Assembly (NCBI RefSeq): GCF_032854445.1
Contig: NC_088307.1
Span: forward strand, 15,576,017-15,640,016
Direction of reading: 5' to 3'
From: Liolophura sinensis
Taxonomy: Eukaryota > Mollusca > Polyplacophora > Chitonida > Chitonidae
DNA: 64,000 nucleotides
Part shown: positions 1-16,900 of the stretch, piece by piece
Numbering within the stretch: position 1 is the first letter of the stretch
How the letters are laid out: each line of letters starts with the position of its first letter
Notes under the pieces: generated by a model
What the model saw: only the letters and a program-made list of their open reading frames with translations
The model's database searches: none
What the model was told of the DNA's origin: nothing
Program-made: the position numbers and the translations under genes

Positions 1-7
1 CATATGA

Positions 8-367
8 GTGAGTGAGTGAGTGAGTGCTTGGGGTTTAACGTTGTGCTCAACAATTTTCAGTCACATGACGACGAAGGAATCTTTAGAGTGTATGTGATGT
101 ACCTCCTTGTTGCAGGACGGATTTCCACCACTCTTTAATCTAGAGCTGCTTCACCGAGACGACTTACAAAAGGGAAGTAAGCCGCTCGCCCAAGCCATTA
201 TACTGATACTGGTCAACCAGTCGTTGCACTCTTCCCTTCATGCTGAACACCAAGCGAAGAAGCTACAATTTCCTCTTTTTAAAGTCTTAGGTGTGAATCC
301 ACCCAGGATTGATCCTTGATCTACTGCTCCCGAAGCGTACACTCTACCAACTGTGCTATCCGGGCTG
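8..367 (-). mobile_element. tRNA-derived SINE, family B, full length with (ACTC)n tail
   Basis: Read on the minus strand, the element starts near 367 with a tRNA-like head: A-box-like TAGCACAGTTGGTAGAG followed by B-box-like GGATCAATCC. It ends in a (CACT)n tail seen on the plus strand as (GAGT)n at 8-27. A second copy lies at 2206-2530 and a tail fragment at 48438-48559. The anticodon region contains TTCGGG, which hints at a tRNA-Pro origin; that is uncertain. Confidence 0.75.
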
Positions 368-369
368 GT

Positions 370-640
370 TTTTACATAGGAAGCTTTTGGCAAAATAAAG
401 CGATTTAGATATCCTTTAATGGAATCCCATTCACCAGCCTTCTATTACTTGGAATAACCACATTTAACTAATAATAAACATGGCAAATCCATCCACAAAT
501 TTTATCTGCATATTTCAAAATGAAGCCATACAGGAATTGACTGGTTATCATAGAGTGGAAAGCAAGAATAAATCTGATACACAAAGAATCTGTTAATCCA
601 ACGTCTAAATGTAAGGTTTTTCAGAACCCAGAATTCTTTG
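370..640. other. REC8 intron or 3' region, nothing recognised
   Basis: AT-rich sequence without open frames or splice-flanked exons that extend the REC8 protein. No repeat was recognised. Confidence 0.5.
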
Positions 641-779
641 AGGGAGGTAACACTCAGTTATGTGAAGGCTACTTTTGGAGGGGCATATCAGTATAATCAG
701 GATAACTGACAACTTGTGCAGAAGAATACAGCCTTCACCTCACCATACCTCCACTCTGTCATGCTCTCTGATGATATAC

Positions 780-829
780 CTTTTTGACGTCCCTGTCAGA
801 CTGAGGTGTTGTATGGGAGTACGGACAGC
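780..829 (-). CDS. rec8: REC8 50-nt exon, copy 2 (duplicate exon)
   Basis: This is a near-identical second copy of the 50-nt exon at 1191-1240, with intact acceptor (TTCACAG) and donor (GTATAT). It would encode AVRTPIQHLSLTGTSK, two substitutions from copy 1. Because 50 is not a multiple of three, including both copies in one mRNA would shift the frame. It is therefore either a mutually exclusive alternative or a silent by-product of the repeat. The 200-N gap between the copies may hide more units. Confidence 0.4.
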
Positions 830-864
830 CTGTGAAGGGGAGGTAACTCTCAGTTATGAGAAGG

Positions 865-1064
865 NNNNNNNNNNNNNNNNNNNNNNNNNNNNNNNNNNNN
901 NNNNNNNNNNNNNNNNNNNNNNNNNNNNNNNNNNNNNNNNNNNNNNNNNNNNNNNNNNNNNNNNNNNNNNNNNNNNNNNNNNNNNNNNNNNNNNNNNNNN
1001 NNNNNNNNNNNNNNNNNNNNNNNNNNNNNNNNNNNNNNNNNNNNNNNNNNNNNNNNNNNNNNNN
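865..1064. other. Assembly gap (200 Ns)
   Basis: Exactly 200 consecutive Ns lie between two copies of the 196-bp repeat. The round length suggests a placeholder rather than a measured distance. Open frames across the Ns have no meaning. Confidence 0.99.
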
Positions 1065-1190
1065 TCAGTTATGAGAAGGTCACTTTTGGAGGGGCATATC
1101 AGTATAATCAGGATAACTGACAACTTGTGCAGAAGAACACAGCCTTCACCTCACCATACCTCTACTCTGTCATGCTCTCTGATGATATAC

Positions 1191-7024
<5,834 letters not shown>

Positions 7025-7538
7025 CTGGGAATAGAAATGAGACAGCATCTCAAATTATCACCGCTGACCTTCAAAGATTATCCAAATTAACCCCAGCTGT
7101 AATGTCAGTGTAACAACAGATCTCCATGTTACACTTACAGCACAGTGCACCAAGTAAGTACAAGAATAACACGCGAAAAACATATCTGTAAATTAAATGA
7201 AACGTTATGATAAGCTGGAAGTTTGTTCAGTATAAAAATAAATCGTTAACAACCTTTAAATGATACTTAACTAGGCCTACATGTACGGGATAGTCTATAT
7301 GCAATGGATGATACGCTTTCATTCATAACGGCAGCATACAGTATGTCGACAGAAGAGACAATTGTAAGAAACCATGTACTAAAAACCTAAACAAAACCAT
7401 ATGATTGGACGCTAACTCTTCTTCACCGCTCTGTCCGCTCTTCTTGACAAATATCTGCTTTGAAATCTTGAAAATATCATGAAATCTTGAAAGTATCATG
7501 TGATACTTGTATTGCACGCTTTCATCCGAAAAACTTAC

Positions 7539-7694
7539 CGCTAGCTCCAAGCCTTCTACGAAGTTTTTGCTTTGAACTTCCCGAGTTATATCAGGGAATA
7601 CCTCTCGAAAGAATTTGATCCACGTGTCAACACCAGTTCTCTTGATGGAGCCGAAGTTGTTAACAGCGATGTTGAGAAAAGTATTCCGTTTCAC
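7539..7694 (-). CDS. Upstream exon with 52-codon ORF; REC8 5' exon or unknown first exon
   Basis: An ATG at 7694 opens 52 codons (start MKRNTFLNIAVNNFG) ending at a consensus donor GCG|GTAAGT at 7539/7538. It lies just downstream of a promoter-like block at 7741-7800. I do not recognise the peptide. If this exon is spliced to the acceptor at 7024, its frame differs from REC8 and runs across the REC8 ATG to a stop early in exon 6607-6539, making an overlapping upstream ORF of about 84 codons. Alternatively it is the first exon of a different transcript. Transcript data would decide. Confidence 0.35.
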
Positions 7695-7740
7695 AAGTTA
7701 CTGCAGACGATCATTTCCTAGCAGTCGTTCAGTAAACAAC

Positions 7741-7800
7741 ACCCATTAACCAATCAACCACGAGGAATTTCCCGCGCTTAAAATATGCGCCATCTTGTGG
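7741..7800 (-). promoter_or_regulatory. Probable REC8 promoter: CCAAT box, E2F-like and YY1-like sites
   Basis: Within 60 bases there is an AACCAATCA CCAAT box (7748-7756), TTTCCCGCGC (7768-7777), which matches the E2F consensus, and GCGCCATCTTG (7787-7797), which matches a YY1 site in the AAGATGGCGC orientation on the minus strand. The block is richer in CpG than its surroundings and sits directly upstream of the first candidate exon on the minus strand. The motifs are seen in the sequence; promoter function is inferred. Confidence 0.5.
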
Positions 7801-10800
7801 TTAAATTGTCGCCAGTTGTCTCCCTTACTGATACGAGTGACGTTTCCCAATCAACAAGAGATAGACTTGAATGTCAGCAACTGCAATCATAGATCTCTTA
7901 TTGACATGAAACGGTTTCGTGCATGCAAGGAGTTATCAGATGGTAGGCCTAGCTAATTATACCCATGTGGGCCTATATGGTAGAACGCCTAATTTACATA
8001 CTGTTATGGTTCAGCTTTGTGTACCGAGCATCAGTTATCCGGTGTGATTTCTATTCCAGGAAACCTTCATTCATGCAGGCAGTGACAGAGGACCAGTGAG
8101 GAACTTGTAAAACCCCTTCCCGCCTGTATCAATTAAGACAGTCCAAAGCTTTGAACTCATTAATTCTTCCCTTTATTACGTCACAATTATCGGTGTATGT
8201 GTGCTCATAAAACATATATGAAGCAAGCACGCACTGCAATGTCAAAGGAGAAAACGATGCGTTCTTCTGTCATTTGGACCTTGTGTGTAGCTCGTCCTCA
8301 AGATACCTTGGGCGACACTGTCTTGGATTTGTGTGATCGTACATATTTTCATGTACATCATTCATTGGGAAATCCATGGCTTCAGTCCTATCAGTATTTC
8401 CCTCTTACATGTTTATCCAAATGGTAACATAAGACATTTTAACGGGGACCTGTCAAACACATGGCAGCAGGGCCTTGACGTCATTTTGTTCCTTTCCCAG
8501 TTCATCATGACGACGTCACATTAAAGATGATATATTGTGATCTTTAAACAAAATGTTAAGACTGTTGCATGAAAAACAGCCCCATCTTCAAGTCTACAAG
8601 AGCCGGGAAATCGGCAAAATCTACTTTAACGGGCCAGGTTTGAACTTGCACATGGTCTGTTTTATACGGGGTGACATCTTTAATAACCACTTGGACAAAC
8701 CCACTCCATTATCGCAAATTATACTATATTTTGTGATGGTGAAAATATTGCAGCAGTGTAATGAATGAGCAAAAAAACAAACAAACAACCCCCACCCCCC
8801 CCAAAAAAAACAAACAACAAACAAACAACAAACAAACAAACAGGAAAACAAGGTTATTCAGTAATTGGACCAAACTGATTGATAGATCAGTTACCGTAAT
8901 ATGGGCCAGTGGTCACTATAATTATGAATATGTGGTCTCGTTATAATCTAGGAGTGGTTCATGCCCAAAGACTGAGGTGCTTGTCTTCCAGTCACTAACT
9001 GACACACAAGGCGAGTGGTTAATACTGGCTGTGGGCATGGAATTTGCCGCATCCTCCTGCTCTCACCTGGTAATAGTATAAAGCAGTCAATAGAGCTCGT
9101 GATGGTTTGCACAGTCAAACATTTGTGAAGGACCACTTTGTTTCTCGTAAGTATGGTGTGCATATCTGTAGGTCACATAAGAACAATCAAAAAATTCAAA
9201 AGAGTAATTTAAACTGGATAGGCAGTTTGATCTATTTGCGATGGAGTATCCATGTACCTGTACCCAGTAGGTACAAGGAGAGGATTCAGTTAATCCAAGC
9301 CTTCAGTAATGTTTATGGGGGCTCAGTGATATTAAGCAATCAATAACACAGGTTTGGCTGTTTGCGCACTATCTTCTCAAATCTCCAGACTTTCTTTCAA
9401 CTGAGAGATCTTTTCACTGGTGGGACACACTCAGAGTGCATTATAGGAGCAATCTGATAGGACCTGCCGTGATAACACACGATGAAGGATTGCCTTAAGA
9501 TTAAAGTTGTCTTTATAGTGCATTCTGTCACTTAAGCTGACACTTTCAAACATGTCTGGGGAGACTAGGAAACACACGTTTAAGGAAGACACAGGAAGAG
9601 ATCAAAAGAAATTAAAAATATATTTTCATCTGAAGAACAGGAGCATGTTCGACATACATTTCATTCTTTAATATTAAAAGCATATAAAGAATGCTGTGTG
9701 GATAACATTTAAAAGATGTACGATTTAAATTAGAATACAGTAACTAATTAACATATTACCTTGTTATAACAGTCGCAACTACACTGTACACCAATAGTAA
9801 ATTTATACTGCTAAGATTACCACTTTTGTTAATACCTACATGCTGAAAATAGGTCTGCTACTAGTCTGGCCAATGAAAGAGCCCATATATCACAGATATA
9901 TGCATGTACGTAAAATATGCTATCCTATTTCGTCCACCTTTTTGCATGGTTGAGGGCAATTTATCCACCTTAATGTTTTGATAATAACAAGAAATTATGT
10001 TTTGGTAACATCAGGGATTCAAAGAAAATATAACCATAGGTTTGTACTCTAGGCAGAGAAAAGTCCTTAAAATGTGCTTAAAACATAACCAAAAAAACGT
10101 GAACATCTGAAAAGGCTGAAGAAATGGAGTAAGTAATTATCTTCAGATATACTGCACCCAACACAAAATGTGAATAACGTTAAAAACAAATATTCAAAGA
10201 GACGGAAATGCATCAAGTACATACACATATACATTATCTGTAAACTGTGAACTGTATCATGTAGATGTATCATAGTATATTTGACTAATATTTGTACTTA
10301 CATAAAGATGCCATACCATGGGGTATACAGAGTAATAATACACATGTAATTATCACAGTTCAAGTAAAGCAAGCTGAGTAGCTGGCAGATCACAAACACC
10401 ATGGACCATGTTTGGAGACATGTAACAGTATCAACATGATCAATGCAAGATTGCCATCTACAGGATATCGTCTGAGGTGCATTATTCGTGTAAAAACTGA
10501 TGACTGGTGCTGGAGTATACCATTTATGACACAAGTCGAGGGATTGGACCTTAATATCCTGATAACTAACATTTTGATGCGAAGAAATACGAAAAAGAAA
10601 TCATTCCATTTAAAAAATAAAAATCAGCAGTGTTTCTATAATACTTTTTAAAGCATGGAAATTTCAAAAAATGTAAACACAGAAAAATGTTCACAAAAAA
10701 TAAATATGAAAAACAATGTCACACAATAAATGTGTATCTAACAACAATGTAGTGGAATCCTTATCACTTTTACAGCCTTGTTCTGATTGGTTGGATTGAT

Positions 10801-10816
10801 CAGCGTGATACACAAG
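7801..10816. other. Intergenic region between REC8 promoter and GGCT-like gene 3' end
   Basis: No supported exon was found. It holds an A/C-rich low-complexity tract with CAAA/ACAA runs at about 8769-8843; the remainder is AT-rich with only short random frames. The 3' untranslated region of the GGCT-like gene should lie in its right part, but I could not place a convincing polyadenylation signal. Confidence 0.5.
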
Positions 10817-10926
10817 TTATGTAGCCCCTGATTGGCAACTGTAGAGAAACTCTTTGTAGGCTGGGGTCAGAAGGTCAGCTGCTTTCAGGCACTGGTTGAC
10901 AGAGTAATCAGACTGCTTGCAGGAAC
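10817..10926 (-). CDS. Terminal exon of the GGCT-like gene
   Basis: It enters in phase 1 after ATGTTACAG and encodes GSCKQSDYSVNQCLKAADLL, then TPAYKEFLYSCQSGAT and TAA at 10819-10817. The sequence across its acceptor is the progenitor of the adjacent 56-bp array: a nearly exact copy of the boundary (GACTGCTTGCAGGAACCTGT) recurs at 10959-10978 in the intron. Confidence 0.88.
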
Positions 10927-13900
10927 CTGTAACATTCATGAAAGTAAGTGTAAATGGTCAGACTGCTTGCAGGAACCTGTAACATTCATTTGAGTGTAAG
11001 TGTAAATGATCAGAATACTGTTAGATGTGAGTGTAAATAAACAGACTGCATGCAGGAGCCTGTGACATTCATGAGAGTGTAAGAGTCACACTGCATGCAG
11101 GAGTCTGTCGCATTCTTATTAAAGTTAGGGTGAAAGTGTAAATAGGCACACTGAATGTAGGATCCTGTCATATCCACAAATTACAGTGTAAGTTTAAACA
11201 GCCAGATTGCATGTAGGAGCCTGTCGCATTTGTAAGATAGAGTGAAAGTGTAAATAGTCAGAAACGTCAGGCTACATGCCAATAAAGTTAGAGTGAATGT
11301 GTAAATTTAATCAGGCTGCATGCAGGAGTCATAAGATAGAGTGAATAATCAGACTGTATGCAAGAGTTAGCGTGAATGTGTAAATAATCACACAGCATGC
11401 AGAAGCCTGCAACATTCATTAGTTAGACTGAAAGTGTGAATAATCAGATAGTATGCATATGCCTGCAACACTCATTACTTAGAGTGAATGTGTAAATATT
11501 CAGGCTGTATGTAGAAGCCTGCCACATTCATTAGTTACAGTGAAAGTGTGAATAATCAGACTGTACGCAGGAGCCTGCGACATTAATTAATTACAGTGAA
11601 TGTGTGAAAAATCAGGCAGGATACAGGAGCCTGAAACATTTTTTAGTCAGAGTGAAAGTGTGAATAATCAGGCTGTATGCAAGAGCCTGCAACACTCATT
11701 AGTTACAGTGAAAGTGTGAATAATCAGACAGCATGTAGAAGCGTGCAACACTCATTAGTTACAGTGAAAGTATGAATAATCAGACAGCATGCAGAAGCCT
11801 GCAACACTCATTAGTTAGAGAGAAAGTCTGAATAATCAGACAACTTGCAGAAGCCTGCAACACTCACTAGTTAGAGAGAAAGTGTGAATAATCAGACAGC
11901 ATGCAGAAGCCTGCAACACTCACTAGTTAGAGAGAAAATGTGAATAATCAGACAACTTGCAGAAGCCTGCAACACTCACTAGTTAGAGAGAAAGTCTGAA
12001 TAATCAGACAGCATGCAGAAGCCTGCAACACTCACTAGTTAGAGAGAAAGTGTGAATAATCAGACAGCATGCAGAAGCCTGCAACACTCACTAGTTAGAG
12101 AGAAAGTCTGAATAATCAGACAACTTGCAGAAGCCTGCAACACTCACTAGTTAGAGAGAAAGTGTGAACAATCAGACAGCATGCAGAAGCCTGCAACACT
12201 CACTAGTTAGAGAGAAAGTCTGAATAATCAGACAACATGCAGAAGCCTGCAACACTCACTAGTTAGAGAGAAAGTGTGAATAATCAGACAGCATGCAGAA
12301 GCCTGCAACACTCACTAGTTAGAGAGAAAATGTGAATAATCAGACAACTTGCAGAAGCCTGCAACACTCACTAGTTAGAGAGAAAGTCTGAATAATCAGA
12401 CAGCATGCAGAAGCCTGCAACACTCACTAGTTAGAGAGAAAGTCTGAATAATCAGACAGCATGCAGAAGCCTGCAACACTCACTAGTTAGAGAGAAAGTC
12501 TGAATAATCAGACAACTTGCAGAAGCCTGCAACACTCACTAGTTAGAGAGAAAGTGTGAACAATCAGACAGCATGCAGAAGCCTGCAACACTCACTAGTT
12601 AGAGAGAAAGTCTGAATAATCAGACAACTTGCAGAAGCCTGCAACACTCACTAGTTAGAGAGAAAGTGTGAATAATCAGACAACTTGCAGAAGCCTGCAA
12701 CACTCACTAGTTAGAGAGAAAGTGTGAATAATCAGACAGCATGCAGAAGCCTGCAACACTCACTAGTTAGAGAGAAAGTGTGAATAATCAGACAGCATGC
12801 AGAAGCCTGCAACACTCACTAGTTAGAGAGAAAGTCTGAATAATCAGACAACTTGCAGAAGCCTGCAACACTCACTAGTTAGAGAGAAAGTGTGAATAAT
12901 CAGACAGCATGCAGAAGCCTGCAACACTCACTAGTTAGAGAGAAAATGTGAATAATCAGACAGCATGCAGAAGCCTGCAACACTCATGTCAGAGAGAAAG
13001 TCTGAATAATCAGACAACTTGCAGAAGCCAGCAACACTCATTAGTTACAGTGAAAGTCTGAATAATCAGACAGCATGCAGAAGCCTGCAACACTCATTAG
13101 GTAGAGAGAAAGTCTGAATAATCAGACAGCATGCAGACGCCTGCAACACTCACTAGTTAGAGAGAAAGTGTGAATAATCAGACAGCATGCAGAAGCCTGC
13201 AACACTCACTAGTTAGACAGAAAGTGTGAACAATCAGACAGCATGCAGAAGCCTGCAACACTCATTAGTTACAGTGAAAGTGTGAATAATCAGACAGCAT
13301 GCAGAAGCCTGCAACACTCACTAGTTAGAGAGAAAGTCTGAATAATCAGACAGCATGCAGAAGCCTGCAACACTCACTAGTTAGAGAGAAAGTCTGAATA
13401 ATCAGACAACTTGCAGAAGCCTGCAACACTCACTAGTTAGAGAGAAAGTGTGAATAATCAGACAGCATGCAGAAGCCTGCAACACTCACTAGTTAGAGAG
13501 AAAGTCTGAATAATCAGACAACTTGCAGAAGCCTGCAACACTCACTAGTTAGAGAGAAAGTGTGAATAATCAGACAACTTGCAGAAGCCTGCAACACTCA
13601 CTAGTTAGAGAGAAAGTCTGAATAATCAGACAGCATGCAGAAGCCTGCAACACTCACTAGTTAGAGAGAAAGTCTGAATAATCAGACAACTTGCAGAAGC
13701 CTGCAACACTCACTAGTTAGAGAGAAAGTGTGAATAATCAGACAGCATGCAGAAGCCTGCAACACTCACTAGTTAGAGAGAAAGTCTGAATAATCAGACA
13801 GCATGCAGAAGCCTGCAACACTCACTAGTTAGAGAGAAAGTCTGAATAATCAGACAGCATGCAGAAGCCTGCAACACTCACTAGTTAGAGAGAAAGTGTG

Positions 13901-16900
13901 AATAATCAGACAGCATGCAGAAGCCTGCAACACTCACTAGTTAGAGAGAAAGTCTGAATAATCAGACAGCATGCAGAAGCCTGCAACACTCACTAGTTAG
14001 AGAGAAAGTCTGAATAATCAGACAACTTGCAGAAGCCTGCAACACTCACTAGTTAGAGAGAAAGTGTGAATAATCAGACAGCATGCAGAAGCCTGCAACA
14101 CTCACTTGTTAGAGAGAAAATGTGAATAATCAGACAGCATGCAGAAGCCTGCAACACTCATGTCAGAGAGAAAGTCTGAATAATCAGACAACTTGCAGAA
14201 GCCAGCAACACTCATTAGTTACAGTGAAAGTCTGAATAATCAGACAGCATGCAGAAGCCTGCAACACTCATTAGGTAGAGAGAAAGTGTGAATAATCAGA
14301 CAGCATGCAGAAGCCTGCAACACTCACTAGTTAGAGAGAAAGTGTGAATAATCAGACAGCATGCAGAAGCCTGCAACACTCACTAGTTAGAGAGAAAGTG
14401 TGAATAATCAGACAGCATGCAGAAGCCTGCAACACTCATTAGTTACAGTGAAAGTGTGAATAATCAGACAGCATGTAGAAGCGTGCAACACTCATTAGTT
14501 ACAGTGAAAGTGTGAATAATCAGACAGCATGCAGAAGCCTGCAACACTCATTAGTTAGAGAGAAAGTGTGAATAATCAGACAGCATGTAGAAGCCTGCAA
14601 CACTCATTAGTTACAGTGAAAGTGTGAATAATCAGACAGCATGCAGAAGCCTGCAACACTCATTAGTTACAGTGAAAGTGTGAATAATCAGACAGCATGC
14701 AGAAGCCTGCAACACTCATTAGTTACAGTGAAAGTGTGAATAATCAGACAGCATGCAGAAGCCTGCAACACTCATTAGTTACAGTGAAAGTGTGAATAAT
14801 CAGACTGTATGCAGGAGCCCAAGACATGACAGTGTAAGTGTTAATGATCTTATACATGAGAGGAAGAAAAGTTCAGTGGTAATGTTTTAAGGAATAAAAA
14901 TTGTTCCCGTAATACCTGTACATGTATAATCAAGCAGGACAAATTATATTAGTTTCTGACTATATACGCATGAATTGATGAAGGACAGTAGTCCTCCACA
15001 CAATTAAATGTACATTGAAACTGAAATGCAATTAAGTTCATGGATCTCCTATGCACAGCTACATATGAAAACTGACCTTTGTCCACCCAGTTGTCCTGGG
15101 CTATGTACATGACAGCTGGCACACAGTTCAGAGCAACACCGTAGTTATCCGGATCATGGCAGTTAGACATCCACACTGGGAAAAGCACATGCTCATAGTG
15201 CTGAAAACAGGACATAAAAACCTTTCAGTACCATACTGTACTACATATGTATCAAAATCTCATCTCACTTGTCATGCCTCTCACATCTCCACACCGTTTT
15301 ATGGGTGCCCAGCTACAAAACAAGCGCTTCACAGAAATCGCCCACCTCAACAGGACTTCACAAGGACTTCTTACAACCCACAAGTGATTGGGGGCTTAAA
15401 AGGAGCTTCAAGTGGACTTCACGAAAGTCTAAAGCCCGGTGCTTCCCAGGGATTTTTGAAACTTACAATGTCATTGTCCACAGCAAGCGACTTCAGAGGG
15501 GCTTCTTATACTCTCTGCTTTATAGTTTAGAAGATACAGGGGGCTTCTGCTTCATGATCTTTGCCACTGTTACCAAGAGCATAAGGGACTAGCACTGAGA
15601 TAGGTTTACTCTACAAATCAAACTACATGTATTTATAGGATACCTGCTTTTGATTAAGTTTACCATGATGGACCTGGGGTGATTTTGGAGGACATCAGGA
15701 GGTGCTTTTAAAGGGACTTCAGAGTGTGCTTCTAAGAGACTTCATGCAGGGAACGCTTCAGTGGGACTTCTGGGGTGCTTCTAGGGTACTTCCTCTGCAG
15801 GAAGTCACTTTGGTGTTTCACTTGCACTTTTTAGATGGACTTCAGAGGACTCCCCAACGATGGTTCATACTGGTCAAGATAGTAGTGTACATCACTGCAT
15901 TTTTTTTCACCTAATTCTGCTTAAGCCATGGTGGTAGGGGACGTGTAATGTGCTATTATTTATGCACTTACATGAACAGTTAGAATAAAACCCTGAGGTA
16001 AACTGACAATACTGTATTTCACCAGTTACATGTGACCATTTGCCAGCTATCACACTGTCGTCACTGCTGTGGCTTTTCTCTCTATGCTGTACATTTTAAT
16101 CATACTGTATTCCCAAGTGCCACACAACTGGAAGTTCTCACGAAGTCGGTGCTTGCTTGTAAGGGAATTAATCAGTGCTTCACAGAAGTCAGAGGGACTT
16201 CAGGAGGACTCCTATTGTAGATGGGTGAATACATACAGCATAACTGGAAAATTAACTTTCATCATTTAATTCATTTCCTCAAATCCAAAAGCTCATCATT
16301 GGGTATGCATATATACATATGGTTGCACGGGCCACAGAAATATCATAACAAGAATGCATATCCAGACACTGTCATCCACTGACAACTGCTTTCATCAGAC
16401 CACTGTCATGTCACCACCAGAATACACATCCCAACACTACCATGCACTGACAGCTGCTTTCACCATGCCACTGTTATGTCATTACCAGAACACACATCCT
16501 GACACTGTCATACACTGACAGCTGCTTTCATCAGACACACACCCTGGCACAGTCACACAATGACAGCAGTTTTCATCAGACACACATCCTGGCACAGTCA
16601 TATACTGGCAGCTGTTTTCATCAGACACACATCCGGCACAGTCATACACTGACAACTGCTTTCATCAGACAGTCACACATTTATGTCATCGAAGTTTGTA
16701 TGCATGTGTCTGAGTATCAGATACAGATTGTCAAATTTAACTGAGACATGTGTAAACACTGTCTAAATCTGAGATCTCTTTGAACTCTTCCCAGCTTATA
16801 GCTAGCAGAGATACAGTGCTCTTCCACCCACTAGCCTGACGAACTCATAAAGTTGTGGAACATTTGATCTGATACCAAGAAGATTTACGCTATTGTAAGC

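Noticed and set aside
312-367. tRNA-Pro-like gene on the minus strand
   Set aside because: It is the head of a SINE that ends in a (CACT)n tail; the B-box region and acceptor stem are not intact.
10906-14837. CRISPR-like array appearance
   Set aside because: Units are contiguous 56-bp tandem repeats without unique spacers, inside an animal intron.
15156-15592. Overlapping 124- and 107-codon plus-strand ORFs
   Set aside because: They are antisense to a real exon at 15077-15200 and then run into the GACTTC repeat field.
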